Assembly (NCBI RefSeq): GCF_001184025.1
Contig: NZ_BBYG01000018.1
Location: 186,001-250,000 of the forward strand
From: Streptomyces maremycinicus
Lineage (GTDB): Bacteria > Actinomycetota > Actinomycetes > Streptomycetales > Streptomycetaceae
DNA length: 64,000 bases
Direction of reading: 5' to 3'
The position numbers were made by a program, and so were the translations under genes. Under the pieces are notes generated by a model that did not search any database, was not told the origin of the DNA, and saw only the letters and a list, made by a program, of their open reading frames with translations. Each line of letters opens with the position of its first letter. The first letter of the stretch is position 1. Shown here one piece after another: positions 51,316-59,764 of the stretch.

Positions 51316-51918
51316 TCAGCCGCCGGAGACGACGTGCTTCGCGGCGATGGACTTGGCCGTGTCGGAGTCCGGGCCGGGCTGCGGGACGAAGACGGCCTCG
51401 CGGTAGTAGCGCAGTTCCGCGATGGACTCGCGGATGTCGGCGAGGGCGCGGTGGTTGCCGTTCTTCGGGGGGCTGTTGAAGTACGCCCTCGGGTACCAGC
51501 GCCGGGCCAGCTCCTTGATCGACGACACGTCGACGATCCGGTAGTGGAGGTAGCCCTCGAGCGCGGACATGTCCCGGGCCAGGAAGCCGCGGTCCGTGCC
51601 GACGGAGTTGCCGCACAGCGGCGCCTTGCCCGGCTCCTTCACGTGCTCCCGTACGTACGCCAGTACCTGGGCCTCGGCCTCGGCGAGGGTCGTCCCGCCG
51701 GCCAGCTCGTCGAGCAGCCCGGACGCGGTGTGCATCTCGCGCACCACCTCCGGCATCGTCTCCAGTGCCCGGGCCGGCGGGCGGATGACGATGTCGACGC
51801 CGTCGCCGAGCACGTTCAGCTCGGAGTCGGTGACGAGGGCGGCTACCTCGATGAGCGCGTCGTCCGACAGCGAGAGGCCGGTCATCTCGCAGTCGATCCA
51901 CACCATGCGATCGTTCAT
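51316..51918 (-). CDS. ornA: Oligoribonuclease
   Basis: This 200-residue DEDDh 3'-5' exoribonuclease degrades short RNAs and pGpG, the end product of c-di-GMP turnover. The catalytic motifs are WIDCEMTGLSLSDDALIEVA (Asp9, Glu11), NSVGTDRGFLARDM and HRALADIRESIAELRYYREA. It is the standard length. The gene is downstream of adpA on the same strand, an arrangement conserved in Streptomyces. TAGGGT lies six bases upstream of ATG 51918, so the transcript may be leaderless; GGTGG could also serve as a weak ribosome binding site. Confidence 0.96.
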   Translation of the reverse strand: MNDRMVWIDCEMTGLSLSDDALIEVAALVTDSELNVLGDGVDIVIRPPARALETMPEVVREMHTASGLLDELAGGTTLAEAEAQVLAYVREHVKEPGKAPLCGNSVGTDRGFLARDMSALEGYLHYRIVDVSSIKELARRWYPRAYFNSPPKNGNHRALADIRESIAELRYYREAVFVPQPGPDSDTAKSIAAKHVVSGG

Positions 51919-52043
51919 GCGACCACCCTAAAGCTGACGTCGGCTTTTGCGGTCCCCCGCGCGTGTGTGGGCCTTGCCGGTACTCGGCAGCGAGCGCCGG
52001 GCGGGCTGTGGGCCCGGCCGGCGCTCGGTGTTCGTTCAGGCCG

Positions 52044-53279
52044 TCATGTGCCGCTGCGCTGCCCCGGCAGGCTCGCCCGCGAGGTCGCGTACGCCTCGCG
52101 CGCGTGCTCGGACGGCAGGGACGCCGACGAGCCCATCGCGCCGGCCGTCGCCGAGGCCGTACGCCGCAGCTGCGGCGGTACCGGTCCCGGTGCGTCCGGG
52201 TGCAGCGCCGGAGGCGGTTGCGGCGGCGCCGACGGTTCGTTGTCCGTCTGCCGTTCGCCCTGCGGTCTGCGGGCCCGGTAGGCCGCCCGGTACGCCGCCG
52301 GGGACGAGCCGAGCTGCCGGCGGAAGTGGCCGCGCAGCGCCACCGGCGAGCGGAAGCCGCAGCGCCCCGCGACCTCGTCCACCGAGTAGTCCGACGTCTC
52401 CAGCAGGCGCTGCGCCTGGAGCACCCGCTGGGTGATCAGCCACTGGAGCGGCGCACTGCCGGTCAGGGACCGGAAGCGGCGGTCGAAGGTGCGGCGGCTC
52501 ATATAGGCGCGTGCCGCCAGCGTCTCCACGTCGAACTGCTCGTGGAGGTGCTCCAGCGCCCAGGCGACGACCTCGGCGAGCGGGTCGGCGCCGATCTCCT
52601 CGGGTAAAGACCGGTCGAGGTAGCGCTCCTGGCCGCCCGACCGGCGTGGTGGCACGACCAGCCGCCGGGCCAGCGCGCCCGCCGCCTCGTTACCGTGATC
52701 CGTCCGCACGATGTGCAGACAGAGATCGATTCCGGCCGCGGTGCCCGCGGACGTCAGCACATCGCCGTCGTCGACGAACAGTTCGCGCGGATCCACGTGT
52801 ACCGACGGATAGCGCTTGGCCAGCGTCGGCGCGTACATCCAGTGGGTCGTGGCCGGGCGGCCGTCCAGCAGGCCCGCGGCGGCCAGCACGAACGCGCCGG
52901 TGCACAGGCCCACGATGCGGGCACCCTCCTCGTGCGCCCGGCGCAGTGCGTCGAGCGCTTCCTCCGGTGGCGGCGAGGTGATCGAACGCCAGGCCGGCAC
53001 GACGACCGTGCCCGCCCGGGAGATCGCCTCCAGGCCGTGTGGCGCCGTGAGTTCCAGGCCCCCTGTGGTCCGCAGCGGGCCTTCTTCGCCACCGCACACC
53101 AGCAAGCGGTAGCGCGGTACGCCGGCGTCCTGGCGGTCAATCCCGAACACCGACAGTGGAATGGAACTCTCGAAAATGGGGCCGCCGCTGAACAGCAGCA
53201 CCGCGACGATCTCCTTGCGGCGTCGCCCGGAGAGTTTCCGGGCCGCGGCTTCCGGCGCGGCAGTGGAGTCGTGGCTCAT
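52044..53279 (-). CDS. adpA: Developmental master regulator AdpA
   Basis: This 411-residue AraC-family activator controls aerial growth and secondary metabolism. The N-terminal DJ-1/PfpI-like dimerisation domain (about 22-200) includes VVPAWRSI and IVGLCTGAFVLAAAGLLDG. The AraC DNA-binding domain (about 230-330) includes VETLAARAYMSRRTFDRRFR and VDEVAGRCGFRSPVALRGHF. The C-terminal tail is Pro/Ala-rich. Leu225, in the linker after the first domain, is encoded by TTA, the rare codon read by the bldA tRNA; this is the known developmental checkpoint of adpA. ATG 53279 is preceded by GAGGGGGG. It sits upstream of ornA. Confidence 0.97.
   Translation of the reverse strand: MSHDSTAAPEAAARKLSGRRRKEIVAVLLFSGGPIFESSIPLSVFGIDRQDAGVPRYRLLVCGGEEGPLRTTGGLELTAPHGLEAISRAGTVVVPAWRSITSPPPEEALDALRRAHEEGARIVGLCTGAFVLAAAGLLDGRPATTHWMYAPTLAKRYPSVHVDPRELFVDDGDVLTSAGTAAGIDLCLHIVRTDHGNEAAGALARRLVVPPRRSGGQERYLDRSLPEEIGADPLAEVVAWALEHLHEQFDVETLAARAYMSRRTFDRRFRSLTGSAPLQWLITQRVLQAQRLLETSDYSVDEVAGRCGFRSPVALRGHFRRQLGSSPAAYRAAYRARRPQGERQTDNEPSAPPQPPPALHPDAPGPVPPQLRRTASATAGAMGSSASLPSEHAREAYATSRASLPGQRSGT
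52605..52607 (-). other. TTA leucine codon (bldA-dependent) in adpA
   Basis: The minus-strand codon TTA encodes Leu225 in DRSLPEEIG. TTA is very rare in Streptomyces and needs the bldA tRNA. Its presence at the inter-domain junction is a hallmark of adpA. Confidence 0.96.
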
Positions 53280-53656
53280 CCTGCTAAGCCCCCCTCGGTG
53301 GTCGCGGCTCCTCGGTTGTGTCGCTCCTGCACGTTTCCCCTCGGTCCTGCACGAGTCCCCCGCCGTAGACAGTCAAGATCGAATCTAACGTGTCGCACAA
53401 TGCCGGCGTGGCCAGTTCACCACCCGGCAGATTGTCGACATGGCAACTTGGCGTGAAGCATTCGATCACGAAGCGTTGCACTCGTGGGGCGTGCAGGGAA
53501 GTGCGCCTCGGTGCGGTGGCCAATCCCCGTAGGGTGCGCAGCACCCCTGAGGCCCTTTCCGTGCAGGTGGAACGGGGGGTGGGGGGTGGTTGGGGCAAGG
53601 GATGCGCCATCACCGGAAGTTGGCTGAAAAGAAGCGGGTCTGTGCGTGAAAACCGG
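53280..53656. other. adpA upstream regulatory region
   Basis: This 377-base gene-free region lies before adpA. It holds one exact AdpA-type site (53409-53418). AT content is higher than in the surroundings (for example AAGCATTCGATCACGAAG), as is usual for large Streptomyces promoters. A short open frame at 53284-53613 is not credible. Confidence 0.6.
53409..53418 (+). promoter_or_regulatory. Candidate AdpA binding site
   Basis: TGGCCAGTTC fits the AdpA consensus TGGCSNGWWY exactly, 130 bases upstream of the adpA start. AdpA is known to autoregulate in this way. Confidence 0.5.
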
Positions 53657-53986
53657 TCAACCGACCGGTGAGCTTCCCCCGGAGTGACGACCCCCGCGAT
53701 GCGACCCCGTTCCGGTGCGCTGATGGCGCCCCCGGGGGTGCGCCCGCGGCGCGCGCTCCTCGTCGAGCAACCGGGCCGCGCACCGCTCGGACCGGCGCAG
53801 CAGCACCCGGCAGACGGCCGTGACGGTGGCGAGTCCCAGGGCGGTCCCGGTGGTGCCGGCCAGCGAGGTGCCGTACCAGAGGAGGACCACCGGCACCAGG
53901 AAGCAGCTGAAGGCCGCCCAGCGGATCAGGTCGGTCGACCGGTCGTCGCCGGGGCGGTTCTCGGGGGTGCTGCGGAACGGGGGCAC
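53657..53986 (-). CDS. Small membrane protein upstream of adpA
   Basis: This 109-residue protein starts at GTG 53986 (MPPFRSTPENRPGDDRSTDL). It has AAGGAG upstream and two adjacent hydrophobic segments (AAFSCFLVPVVLLWYGTSLA and TGTALGLATVTAVCRVLL). The C-terminus is basic and Gly/His/Arg-rich. The longer open frame adds a repetitive Pro/Arg/His tail without support. An equivalent gene lies between adpA and glmS-side genes in S. coelicolor. The function is unknown; the two helices and charged tails suggest a membrane-associated accessory. Confidence 0.7.
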   Translation of the reverse strand: MPPFRSTPENRPGDDRSTDLIRWAAFSCFLVPVVLLWYGTSLAGTTGTALGLATVTAVCRVLLRRSERCAARLLDEERAPRAHPRGRHQRTGTGSHRGGRHSGGSSPVG

Positions 53987-54405
53987 GGGGCGGGCTCCTT
54001 CCTGGGGCGGCGGTGCGGGCGTGCGGTGCGGCGGACGGGCGGGCGTGCGGTGCGGCGGGCGGTGTGAGGGGCGGGCGGCGGCTTCGGGTCGGCGGTGGCG
54101 GGGGAGCGGGTGGAGGGGACGGCGGTCCACGGGGTTCAACGCCTGTTCGAGCGGTCGGTCACTGCCCGCGCCGGTCCCGCGTCAGTGAATCCTGTGCAAA
54201 CCGCCTGTACGGGGCAGCAACCATTGCGTTACGGGCGTCCGCTCGTGCATGCTCCCTGGAACCCCCACCGGGGGCGTGCGGGATCTGGGCCTCGGAGGCG
54301 TGCCGCCGTACCCTTGGGGGTATGGGGTTGGGAAGATGATTCCCGGACAGCTCCTCGCTCACCGCCGCGTCCCACCCGTATAAGGATCAATACGCCGAGA
54401 CAGCC
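53987..54405. other. Divergent spacer before the universal stress protein gene
   Basis: This 419-base region lacks a gene. Near 54010-54065 it carries slippage-type repeats of GCGGGCGTGCGGTGCGGCG. The right part is less GC-rich and probably contains the promoter of the universal stress gene (CCCGTATAAGGATCAATACG around 54376). No operator is recognisable. Confidence 0.5.
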
Positions 54406-54933
54406 ATGGCCGGTCACGAATTCTTCGAACCCGCGGACCGCAAGCGGCCCGTCGCCGACCCTACGGCGGCCGAGCCCCAGGCGGCGGAAGACGCACGCCA
54501 TTCCTGCGATCCAGCCTTCAAGCACGGCGTGGTCGTCGGCTTCGACGGCTCCACGTCCAGTGAGCGCGCCCTCGCCTACGCCATCGGCATGGCCCACCGC
54601 TCCGGCTCCGGCCTGATCATCGTCCATGTCGCCAACCGGCTTCCCACCACGGTGTGGGCCGGCTGTGAGCCGCCCGTCTTCGTCGACGTGCCGGACCACC
54701 GCACCGAGGTGCTCGGTCTGGAGCTGGCCTGCGCGGAGTACCTCGCCGAGGTGCCCTGGATCCTGGTCGAGCGCGGCGGCGACATCTGTCACGAACTCGA
54801 AGAGGTCGGGCGGGAGTACGAGGCCGACGCGATCGTCGTCGGCTCGACCCACGGCATCGTCGGCCGGATCTTCGGCTCGGTCGCGGGGCGGCTCGCCAAG
54901 CGGGCCAAGCGGCCGGTCGTCGTCATTCCGTAA
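54406..54933 (+). CDS. Universal stress protein (UspA family)
   Basis: This 175-residue single-domain Usp begins with a 40-residue polar extension, then HGVVVGFDGSTSSERALAYA. The ATP-binding signature is VVGSTHGIVGRIFGSVAGRL (G-2x-G-9x-G/S pattern), followed by RAKRPVVVIP. The ATP-binding type is therefore expected. ATG 54406 is the start (MAGHEFFEPADRKRP). It is followed 148 bases later by an acetate-type transporter gene in the same direction. In related species such proteins accumulate under stress; the specific partner is unknown. Confidence 0.92.
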   Translation: MAGHEFFEPADRKRPVADPTAAEPQAAEDARHSCDPAFKHGVVVGFDGSTSSERALAYAIGMAHRSGSGLIIVHVANRLPTTVWAGCEPPVFVDVPDHRTEVLGLELACAEYLAEVPWILVERGGDICHELEEVGREYEADAIVVGSTHGIVGRIFGSVAGRLAKRAKRPVVVIP

Positions 54934-55081
54934 CTCGCTTCCCCTCCAGGTGAGATGAGAACCGGGTACCCCCGGTCTCCCTTGTCGCGCCGCACGAATC
55001 TACTGGCGCGTAGAGGTGTTTGTGCTTTTGTGAAGGGCATATACCGCTCACACAACTGCACATGCATGAAGGGAGCCCGCC

Positions 55082-55648
55082 GTGGACAACGACGTCTCTG
55101 CGGGAAGCAGCACCACCACGGTCGCCGGCCGACTCGCCCTGGGTGTAACCCTGTTGGCCTTCGGGCTCGGGTACACCGACCTCATCGACGGCGTGACGGC
55201 TGCGGACGCCGTATCCATCGCCCACTACGTCGGCGGCGTCGCACTGTTCGTCGCCGGCCTGCTCGCCCTCCGCGACCGCGACGCGGCCGCCGGTACCGCC
55301 TACACCGTCCTCGGCGCCTTCTGGTTCACCTGGGCGGTCTCCGCCGGTACCCAGGTCTCCGACAACGCCGCCGGTCTCTTCCTGCTCCTGTTCGCCCTCG
55401 TGGCGCTCTCCCTGACCCTGGCCGGTGGCGACCGACTCGGCCAGGGCGTCTACGGGTTGTTCTGCGCGGGGCTCGTGCTGATGGCCGTCGCCCGGTTCGC
55501 CGACAGCGACGGACTCACCAAGGCCGGCGGCTGGTTCGCCGTCGCGGCGGGCGCGGTGGCCTGGTACGCGGCGACCGCGGCGCTGGCCCACTGGTCCACG
55601 GCCGTCTCCCGACGTGCTGCCCGCCCCGGCGTGACGGCCACGGGCTGA
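55082..55648 (+). CDS. GPR1/FUN34/YaaH family (acetate uptake-type) membrane protein
   Basis: This 188-residue integral membrane protein has six hydrophobic helices (LALGVTLLAFGLGYTDLIDG, AHYVGGVALFVAGLLAL, ...). The pattern fits the GPR1/FUN34/YaaH (AceTr) family, which moves acetate or succinate. The classic NPAPLGL motif of the family is not obvious at the N-terminus, so this is a divergent member. GTG 55082 has GAAGGGAG upstream. It ends 100 bases before the convergent glmS stop, with a shared terminator hairpin between. Confidence 0.72.
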   Translation: MDNDVSAGSSTTTVAGRLALGVTLLAFGLGYTDLIDGVTAADAVSIAHYVGGVALFVAGLLALRDRDAAAGTAYTVLGAFWFTWAVSAGTQVSDNAAGLFLLLFALVALSLTLAGGDRLGQGVYGLFCAGLVLMAVARFADSDGLTKAGGWFAVAAGAVAWYAATAALAHWSTAVSRRAARPGVTATG

Positions 55649-55687
55649 TCGGCAGCCGCCGCCGGGGAGTTGGGCGTCCCCGGCAGG

Positions 55688-55732
55688 AGAACGGCCCCCC
55701 ATGCGCGGGTGGCGCGCGTGGGGGGCCGTTCT
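55688..55732. terminator. Bidirectional terminator between transporter and glmS
   Basis: AGAACGGCCCCCCA pairs perfectly with TGGGGGGCCGTTCT (14 bp), with further GCGC pairing inside. It lies between convergent stops, so it can serve both genes. Confidence 0.85.
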
Positions 55733-55749
55733 GCGTGAGCGGGAGAGGA

Positions 55750-57567
55750 CTACTCCACCGTGACCGACTTCGCCAGGTTGCGCGGCTTGTCGATGTCGCG
55801 GCCGAGGGCCTTCGCCGTGTAGTAGGCGAGGAGCTGGAGCGGGATGCCCATCAGGATCGGGTCGAGCTCGTCCTCGTTCTTGGGGACGACGACCGTCTGG
55901 TCGGCCTTCTCCTGCTCCCGGTGTGCGACCGCGATGATCTTTCCGCTGCGGGCCTTGATCTCCTCCAGGGCGGCGCGGTTCTTCTCCAGCAGGTCGTCGT
56001 CGGGGACGATCGCGACCGTCGGGAGCGCGGGCTCGATGAGGGCCAGCGGGCCGTGCTTCAGCTCGGAGGCGGGGTAGGCCTCGGCGTGGATGTACGAGAC
56101 CTCCTTGAGCTTCAGCGAGGCCTCACGGGCGACCGGGTAGCCCCGGACGCGGCCGATGAAGAGCATGGAGCGGGCCTCGGCGAGCGTCTCGGCCAGCTTC
56201 TCGATCTCGGCCTCCTGCTCCATGATCTCGGCGATCTGCGCGGGCAGCTTGCGCAGGCCCTCGATGATCCGCTTGCCGTCGCGCACGGAGAGGTCGCGGG
56301 TGCGGCCCAGGTGCAGGGCGAGCAGCGCGAAGGCGACCGTGGTGTTGGTGAAGCACTTCGTCGAGACGACGCAGACCTCGGGACCGGCGTGCACGTACAC
56401 GCCGCCGTCCGCCTCGCGGGCGATCGCCGAGCCGACCACGTTGACCACGCCCAGCACCCGGGCGCCCTTGCGCTTGAGCTCCTGGACGGCCGCCAGCACG
56501 TCGTACGTCTCACCGGACTGCGAGACGGCGATGTACAGGGTGTCGGGGTCCACGACCGCGTTGCGGTAGCGGAACTCGGAGGCGGGCTCGGCGTCCGCGG
56601 GGATGCGGGCGAGCTCCTCGATCATCTGGGCGCCGATCATGCCCGCGTGGTACGAGGTGCCGCAGCCGAGGATCTTCACCCGGCGGATCTGGCGCGCCTC
56701 ACGGGCGTCCAGGTTGAGGCCGCCGAGGTGCACGGTGGAGAAGCGGTCGTCGATGCGGCCGCGCAGCACGCGGTCCACGGCGTCGGCCTGCTCGTGGATC
56801 TCCTTGTGCATGTAGGTGTCGTGGCCGCCCATGTCGTAGGAAGCGGCCTCCCACTCGACGGTGGTCGGCTCCGAGGTGGTGCGGGTGCCCTCGGTGGTGT
56901 AGGTGCGGAAGTCGTCGGCCTTCAGGGTGGCCATCTCGCCGTCGTCGAGGGTGACGATCTGGCGGGTGTGGGCGACCAGCGCGGCGATGTCCGAGGCGAC
57001 GAACATCTCCTTCTCCCCGATGCCGAGGACGACCGGGGAGCCGTTGCGGGCGACGACGATCCGGTCGCTGAAGTCGGCGTGCATCACGGCGATGCCGTAG
57101 GTGCCCTCGACCACGCGCAGCGCCTCGCGGACCTTGTCCTCGAGCTTCTCGGCCTGGGCGCGGGCGATCAGGTGGACGAGGACCTCGGTGTCCGTCTCGG
57201 AGAGGAACTCGACGCCGTCGGCCTCGAGCTTCCGGCGCAGGTCGGAGGCGTTGTCGATGATGCCGTTGTGCACGACGGCGACCTTGAGGTCGGCCGACAT
57301 GTGCGGGTGGGCGTTCACGTCGGAGGGGGCGCCGTGGGTGGCCCAGCGGGTGTGGGCGATGCCGGTGGTGCCCTTGAAGCGCGCCGGGACCTTGGCCTCC
57401 AGGTCACGGACCCGGCCCTTGGCCTTGACCATCTTCAGGCCGGTCGTCTTCGGCGAGGTGACGACGATGCCCGCCGAGTCGTAGCCGCGGTACTCGAGCC
57501 GCTGAAGGCCTTCGAGCAGCAGCGGGGCCACGTCACGCCTGCCGATGTATCCGACGATTCCGCACAT
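55750..57567 (-). CDS. glmS: Glutamine-fructose-6-phosphate aminotransferase
   Basis: This 605-residue enzyme makes glucosamine-6-phosphate for cell-wall synthesis. The N-terminal glutaminase begins MCGIVGYIGRRDVAPLLLEG with catalytic Cys2, followed by TGIAHTRWATHGAPS. Two SIS isomerase domains follow (ILGCGTSYHAG, AVSQSGETYDVLAAV, and YPVAREASLKLKEVSYIHAE). The end is PRNLAKSVTVE, the conserved C-terminus. No glmS ribozyme is seen upstream, as expected for actinobacteria. Its start is 24 bases after the stop of a small conserved gene, so the two are co-transcribed. Confidence 0.97.
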   Translation of the reverse strand: MCGIVGYIGRRDVAPLLLEGLQRLEYRGYDSAGIVVTSPKTTGLKMVKAKGRVRDLEAKVPARFKGTTGIAHTRWATHGAPSDVNAHPHMSADLKVAVVHNGIIDNASDLRRKLEADGVEFLSETDTEVLVHLIARAQAEKLEDKVREALRVVEGTYGIAVMHADFSDRIVVARNGSPVVLGIGEKEMFVASDIAALVAHTRQIVTLDDGEMATLKADDFRTYTTEGTRTTSEPTTVEWEAASYDMGGHDTYMHKEIHEQADAVDRVLRGRIDDRFSTVHLGGLNLDAREARQIRRVKILGCGTSYHAGMIGAQMIEELARIPADAEPASEFRYRNAVVDPDTLYIAVSQSGETYDVLAAVQELKRKGARVLGVVNVVGSAIAREADGGVYVHAGPEVCVVSTKCFTNTTVAFALLALHLGRTRDLSVRDGKRIIEGLRKLPAQIAEIMEQEAEIEKLAETLAEARSMLFIGRVRGYPVAREASLKLKEVSYIHAEAYPASELKHGPLALIEPALPTVAIVPDDDLLEKNRAALEEIKARSGKIIAVAHREQEKADQTVVVPKNEDELDPILMGIPLQLLAYYTAKALGRDIDKPRNLAKSVTVE

Positions 57568-57591
57568 ATATAGGTATCCCCAAGCTTTCGA

Positions 57592-57912
57592 TCACCCGTA
57601 GACGATGCGCCGCAGTTGCCTGAGCGTGAGCTCGGGCGGGGCCACCGCACGGTATTTCAGGTCCGCCTCGACCCGTTCGAAGATCTCCGCGTTGACCAGG
57701 CCCTGGGCCTGGAGCTCGCGGTGGCGGCGACGGACGTAGTTCTCGGTCGTCTCGTCGAAGTAGGCGAGCACGTCCTGGATCACCCGTAGCGCCTCGCCCC
57801 GCTGGAGGGGCGTGGAGCGCGTCAGGTGATCAACGAGTTCGTCGTGCACCCGGTAGATCCTGGGGTACGCGCGCCGGTTTCGCAAGAATCGTGCCCGATT
57901 TCGGGCAGGCAC
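57592..57912 (-). CDS. Small conserved protein upstream of glmS
   Basis: This basic, helical protein of about 106 residues contains RIYRVHDELVDHLTRSTPLQ, ETTENYVRRRHRELQAQGLV and LTLRQLRRIVYG. It has no recognised family or motif. The start is uncertain: GTG 57912 gives MPARNRARF, while an internal TTG or GTG (VHDELV) is possible. A palindrome GCCCGATTTCGGGC (57893-57906) lies in the first codons and could affect translation. The stop is 24 bases from the glmS start, so a link to amino-sugar metabolism or wall synthesis is plausible from position alone. Confidence 0.65.
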   Translation of the reverse strand: MPARNRARFLRNRRAYPRIYRVHDELVDHLTRSTPLQRGEALRVIQDVLAYFDETTENYVRRRHRELQAQGLVNAEIFERVEADLKYRAVAPPELTLRQLRRIVYG

Positions 57913-58020
57913 CTGTTAACGAGCCTTGGGGGAACCTTGAATGTGTTATGAGCCGCTGTTCCCCGGCCGTCCATGTGGCGGCTTGCGGCTCGTCGCCCGA
58001 GGCGACGAGTTTCAGACGTC

Positions 58021-59607
58021 ATGGACACTCCTCGCATGGGCGTACCCGAGCAGCTCGCCGACCGCATGAGCATGGCCGAGCAGCACGAGTACCTGCGCAC
58101 CAAGTTCTCCCGGCGCACGATGATCAGAGGCGGCGCCGTCACCCTGGGCGCCGTCACGGGTGGCGCGTTCGTGACCGGCGCCACGGCGCAGGCCGCCGTA
58201 CCGGCCCGGACCCCGAAGACCGCCCCGGCCGCCGAGCACGTCGACGGGGCCCTCGTCGCCCCCTTCGGCCGCCACCTCGCCTACGGCAAGGACCCGCGCA
58301 CGGAGATCACGGTCTCCTGGCAGGTCCCGGTCGCGGTGCAGAAGCCCTTCATCCGGATCGGCGCCCACCCCTGGGACCTCTCCCGCAAGATCGAGGCCGA
58401 GGTGCGCACGCTGTACACCCCGGCCGGTGTCGGCGCCAGCGGCGACCACACCCAGTACTACCTGCACGCCGAGCTCACCCACCTCAAGCCCGGCAGGACG
58501 TACTACTACGGCGTCGGCCACGCGGGCTTCGACCCGGCCGCCGCCCACCTCCTCGGCACCCTCGGCACCTTCACCACCGCCCCCGACCACAAGGCGCCGT
58601 TCACCTTCACCGCCTTCGGCGACGAGGGCGTCGGCTACCACGGCCTCGCCAACAACAGCCTCCTCCTCGGCCAGAACCCGGCCTTCCACCTGCACGCCGG
58701 CGACATCGCCTACGCCGACCCGTCCGGCGCTGGCAAGCCCGCCGACACCGGTTTCGACTCGCGGATCTGGGACCAGTTCCTCGCCCAGACCGAGTCCGTC
58801 GCCAAGTCCGTCCCGTGGATGCCGGCCTACGGCAACCACGACATGGAGGCCTGGTACTCGCCCAACGGCTACGGCGGCGAGGACGCCCGCTGGAACCTGC
58901 CGGACAACGGCCCCGACGCGAAGAACCTCCCGGGCGTCTACACCTTCGTCTACGGCAACACGGCGGTGATCTCGCTCGACGCCAACGACATCTCCTTCGA
59001 GATCCCGGCCAACCTCGGCATCTCCGGCGGCACCCAGACCAAGTGGCTGGAGACGCAGCTCAAGAAGTACCGGGCGTCGAAGGACGTCGACTTCATCGTG
59101 ATCTTCTTCCACCACTGCGCCTACTGCACCTCCACCGCGCACGCCTCGGAGGGGGGTGTGCGCCAGGAGTGGGTGCCGCTGTTCGAGAAGTACACGGTCG
59201 ACCTGGTCATCAACGGCCACAACCACCAGTACGAGCGCACCGACGTCCTGAAGGAGGGTGCCGTCACCAAGAAGCTCCCGATCGGCGGCACGGCGTACCC
59301 CGAGACCGAGGGCGTCGTCTACGTCACGGCGGGCGCGGCCGGCCGCAGCCTGTACGCCTTCACCGCCCCGCTGTCCTACGAGGGCCACGAGAACGAGGTC
59401 GACTCCGTCGCCTCCTACATCAACACCAAGGACGGCAAGGTGAACGAGACGGTCACCTGGTCGCGGGTGCGCTACCTCGACTACTCCTTCCTGCGGGTGG
59501 ACGTCACCCCGGCCGCCAAGGGCCGCACGGCCACGCTGACCGTGCGCGGCATCGCCGAGACCGGCGCGCAGGTCGACCACTTCACGGTGGCCCGCAAGGC
59601 GAAGTAG
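58021..59607 (+). CDS. Tat-exported metallophosphoesterase (purple acid phosphatase-like)
   Basis: This 528-residue enzyme has a twin-arginine signal (KFSRRTMIRGGAVTLGAVTG) after a 30-residue lead. An Fn3-like N-terminal domain follows (about 75-190; RTEITVSWQVPV), then a calcineurin-like metallophosphoesterase core: FTAFGDEGVG, HAGDIAYAD, AYGNHDME, FFHHCAYC and NGHNHQYERT. These match the two-metal site of purple acid phosphatases. It acts outside the cell on phosphate esters. ATG 58021 starts the frame; ATG 58036 (MGVPEQLADRMS) is equally possible, and neither has a clear ribosome binding site. It is divergent from the small gene upstream of glmS. Confidence 0.88.
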   Translation: MDTPRMGVPEQLADRMSMAEQHEYLRTKFSRRTMIRGGAVTLGAVTGGAFVTGATAQAAVPARTPKTAPAAEHVDGALVAPFGRHLAYGKDPRTEITVSWQVPVAVQKPFIRIGAHPWDLSRKIEAEVRTLYTPAGVGASGDHTQYYLHAELTHLKPGRTYYYGVGHAGFDPAAAHLLGTLGTFTTAPDHKAPFTFTAFGDEGVGYHGLANNSLLLGQNPAFHLHAGDIAYADPSGAGKPADTGFDSRIWDQFLAQTESVAKSVPWMPAYGNHDMEAWYSPNGYGGEDARWNLPDNGPDAKNLPGVYTFVYGNTAVISLDANDISFEIPANLGISGGTQTKWLETQLKKYRASKDVDFIVIFFHHCAYCTSTAHASEGGVRQEWVPLFEKYTVDLVINGHNHQYERTDVLKEGAVTKKLPIGGTAYPETEGVVYVTAGAAGRSLYAFTAPLSYEGHENEVDSVASYINTKDGKVNETVTWSRVRYLDYSFLRVDVTPAAKGRTATLTVRGIAETGAQVDHFTVARKAK

Positions 59608-59764
59608 CCCCGCCGGGTGTGCCCGGAAGGCGGGGCACACCCACGCGCACAGCCGCGCACACCCACGGCGTACCCACGCGCACGCCCGCGCGCGCACCAC
59701 CCACGCGCACCGGGATGCGCGCACCCACGCCCACCGTCACGTCGGCAGGCGGTCCTCGTCCGCG
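59608..59764. other. Low-complexity spacer between convergent genes
   Basis: The segment is made of repeats of CACCCACGCGCAC. It separates the phosphoesterase and DUF4429 stops. No gene or clear hairpin is visible. Confidence 0.5.

Noticed and set aside
53284..53613. 109-residue frame upstream of adpA
   Set aside because: Amino acid composition is random and it occupies the adpA promoter region; no ribosome binding site.
54923..55702. 259-residue minus-strand frame over the acetate-type transporter
   Set aside because: It is a Gly/Glu/Arg-rich shadow frame; the plus-strand frame encodes regular membrane helices.
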